Positions 15,764 to 15,958 of a stretch of 15,958 bases of DNA are shown piece after piece (position 1 is the first letter of the stretch; each line of letters starts with the position of its first letter). This DNA is from Planctomycetota bacterium. Lineage in GTDB: Bacteria; Planctomycetota; PUPC01; JACPCR01. The translations under genes were made by a program, and so were the position numbers. The stretch is from assembly GCA_030740295.1 (NCBI GenBank), contig JASLXP010000244.1, forward strand, positions 1-15,958, read 5' to 3'. The notes beneath the pieces were generated by a model that saw only the letters and a list, made by a program, of their open reading frames with translations, did no database searches and was not told where the DNA came from.

Positions 15764-15945
15764 GGATGCTGGTTACTGGATACTGGATGCTGGATGCTGG
15801 ATGCTGGATGCTGGATGCTCGATGCTCGATGCTCGATGCTGGATGCTCGATGCTGGATGCTCGATGCTGGATGCTCGATGCTGGATGCTCGATGCTGGAT
15901 GCTCGATGCTGGATGCTCGATGCTGGGCGCTGGATGCTGGATGCT
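15764..15945. repeat. Array of 26 phased heptamers (GGATGCT / CGATGCT)
   Basis: Starting 21 bases after the kinase stop, 182 bp divide exactly into 26 units of 7 bp. Units 1 and 4-8 are ggatgct; 2 and 3 are the variants ggttact and ggatact. Units 9-11 are cgatgct. Units 12-23 alternate strictly ggatgct-cgatgct six times, a 14-bp higher-order unit. Unit 24 is gggcgct and units 25-26 are ggatgct. There are no spacers, so it is not a CRISPR array. No gene runs through it. The phase breaks after 15945, but the window ends 13 bases later, so the array may resume. Confidence 0.95.
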
Positions 15946-15958
15946 GGTTCGTCTGCTG

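Noticed and set aside
15764..15945. CRISPR array
   Set aside because: The units are 7 bp with no spacers, and no cas gene is present.

Overview
The window carries most of a bacterial respiratory complex I (NADH:quinone oxidoreductase) operon on the minus strand. Reading right to left the order is nuoA, nuoB, a fused nuoCD, nuoE, nuoF, nuoG, nuoH, nuoI and the start of nuoJ, which is cut by the left edge; nuoKLMN presumably follow outside. Together they give the full NADH dehydrogenase arm (NuoE, F, G), the connecting module (NuoB, CD, I) and the first membrane subunits (NuoA, H, J). Each cluster-binding subunit keeps its recognisable Fe-S ligands. The operon is not tightly packed: nuoA/nuoB and nuoE/nuoF overlap by 10 bases, but about 255 bp separate nuoH from nuoI, and this gap is almost filled by a nested palindromic repeat.

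To the right of nuoA (from about 9350) lies an accessory region. It holds two tandem type IV pilin/pseudopilin-like genes on the plus strand, the first of them damaged; an M48 metallopeptidase lipoprotein gene on the minus strand, convergent with the second pilin gene; a roughly 600-bp gap ending in two copies of a 44-45-bp hairpin-like repeat; and a large plus-strand gene for a zinc-ribbon, Ser/Thr kinase, transmembrane, coiled-coil and WD40 protein. The 5' part of the kinase gene is broken by an in-frame TAG and an apparent one-base deletion. The window ends in a perfectly phased array of 26 heptamers.

The organism is probably a planctomycete or a close PVC-group relative. The reasons are the kinase architecture (C-terminal catalytic-domain tail running into an 'RLVRWSRREP' juxtamembrane motif, then a WD40-like propeller), the pseudopilins with a degenerate H-X9-DG-like tail, the GC-rich palindromic intergenic repeats, and the weak or missing Shine-Dalgarno sequences in front of several nuo genes. 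This is inference from protein style, not a phylogenetic test.

No new defence or biosynthetic system is evident. The features most worth attention are the palindrome inside the complex I operon, the parallel gene decay in the pilin and kinase genes, the unrelated heptamer repeats that recur in several intergenic gaps, and an insertion of roughly 90 residues in NuoH.
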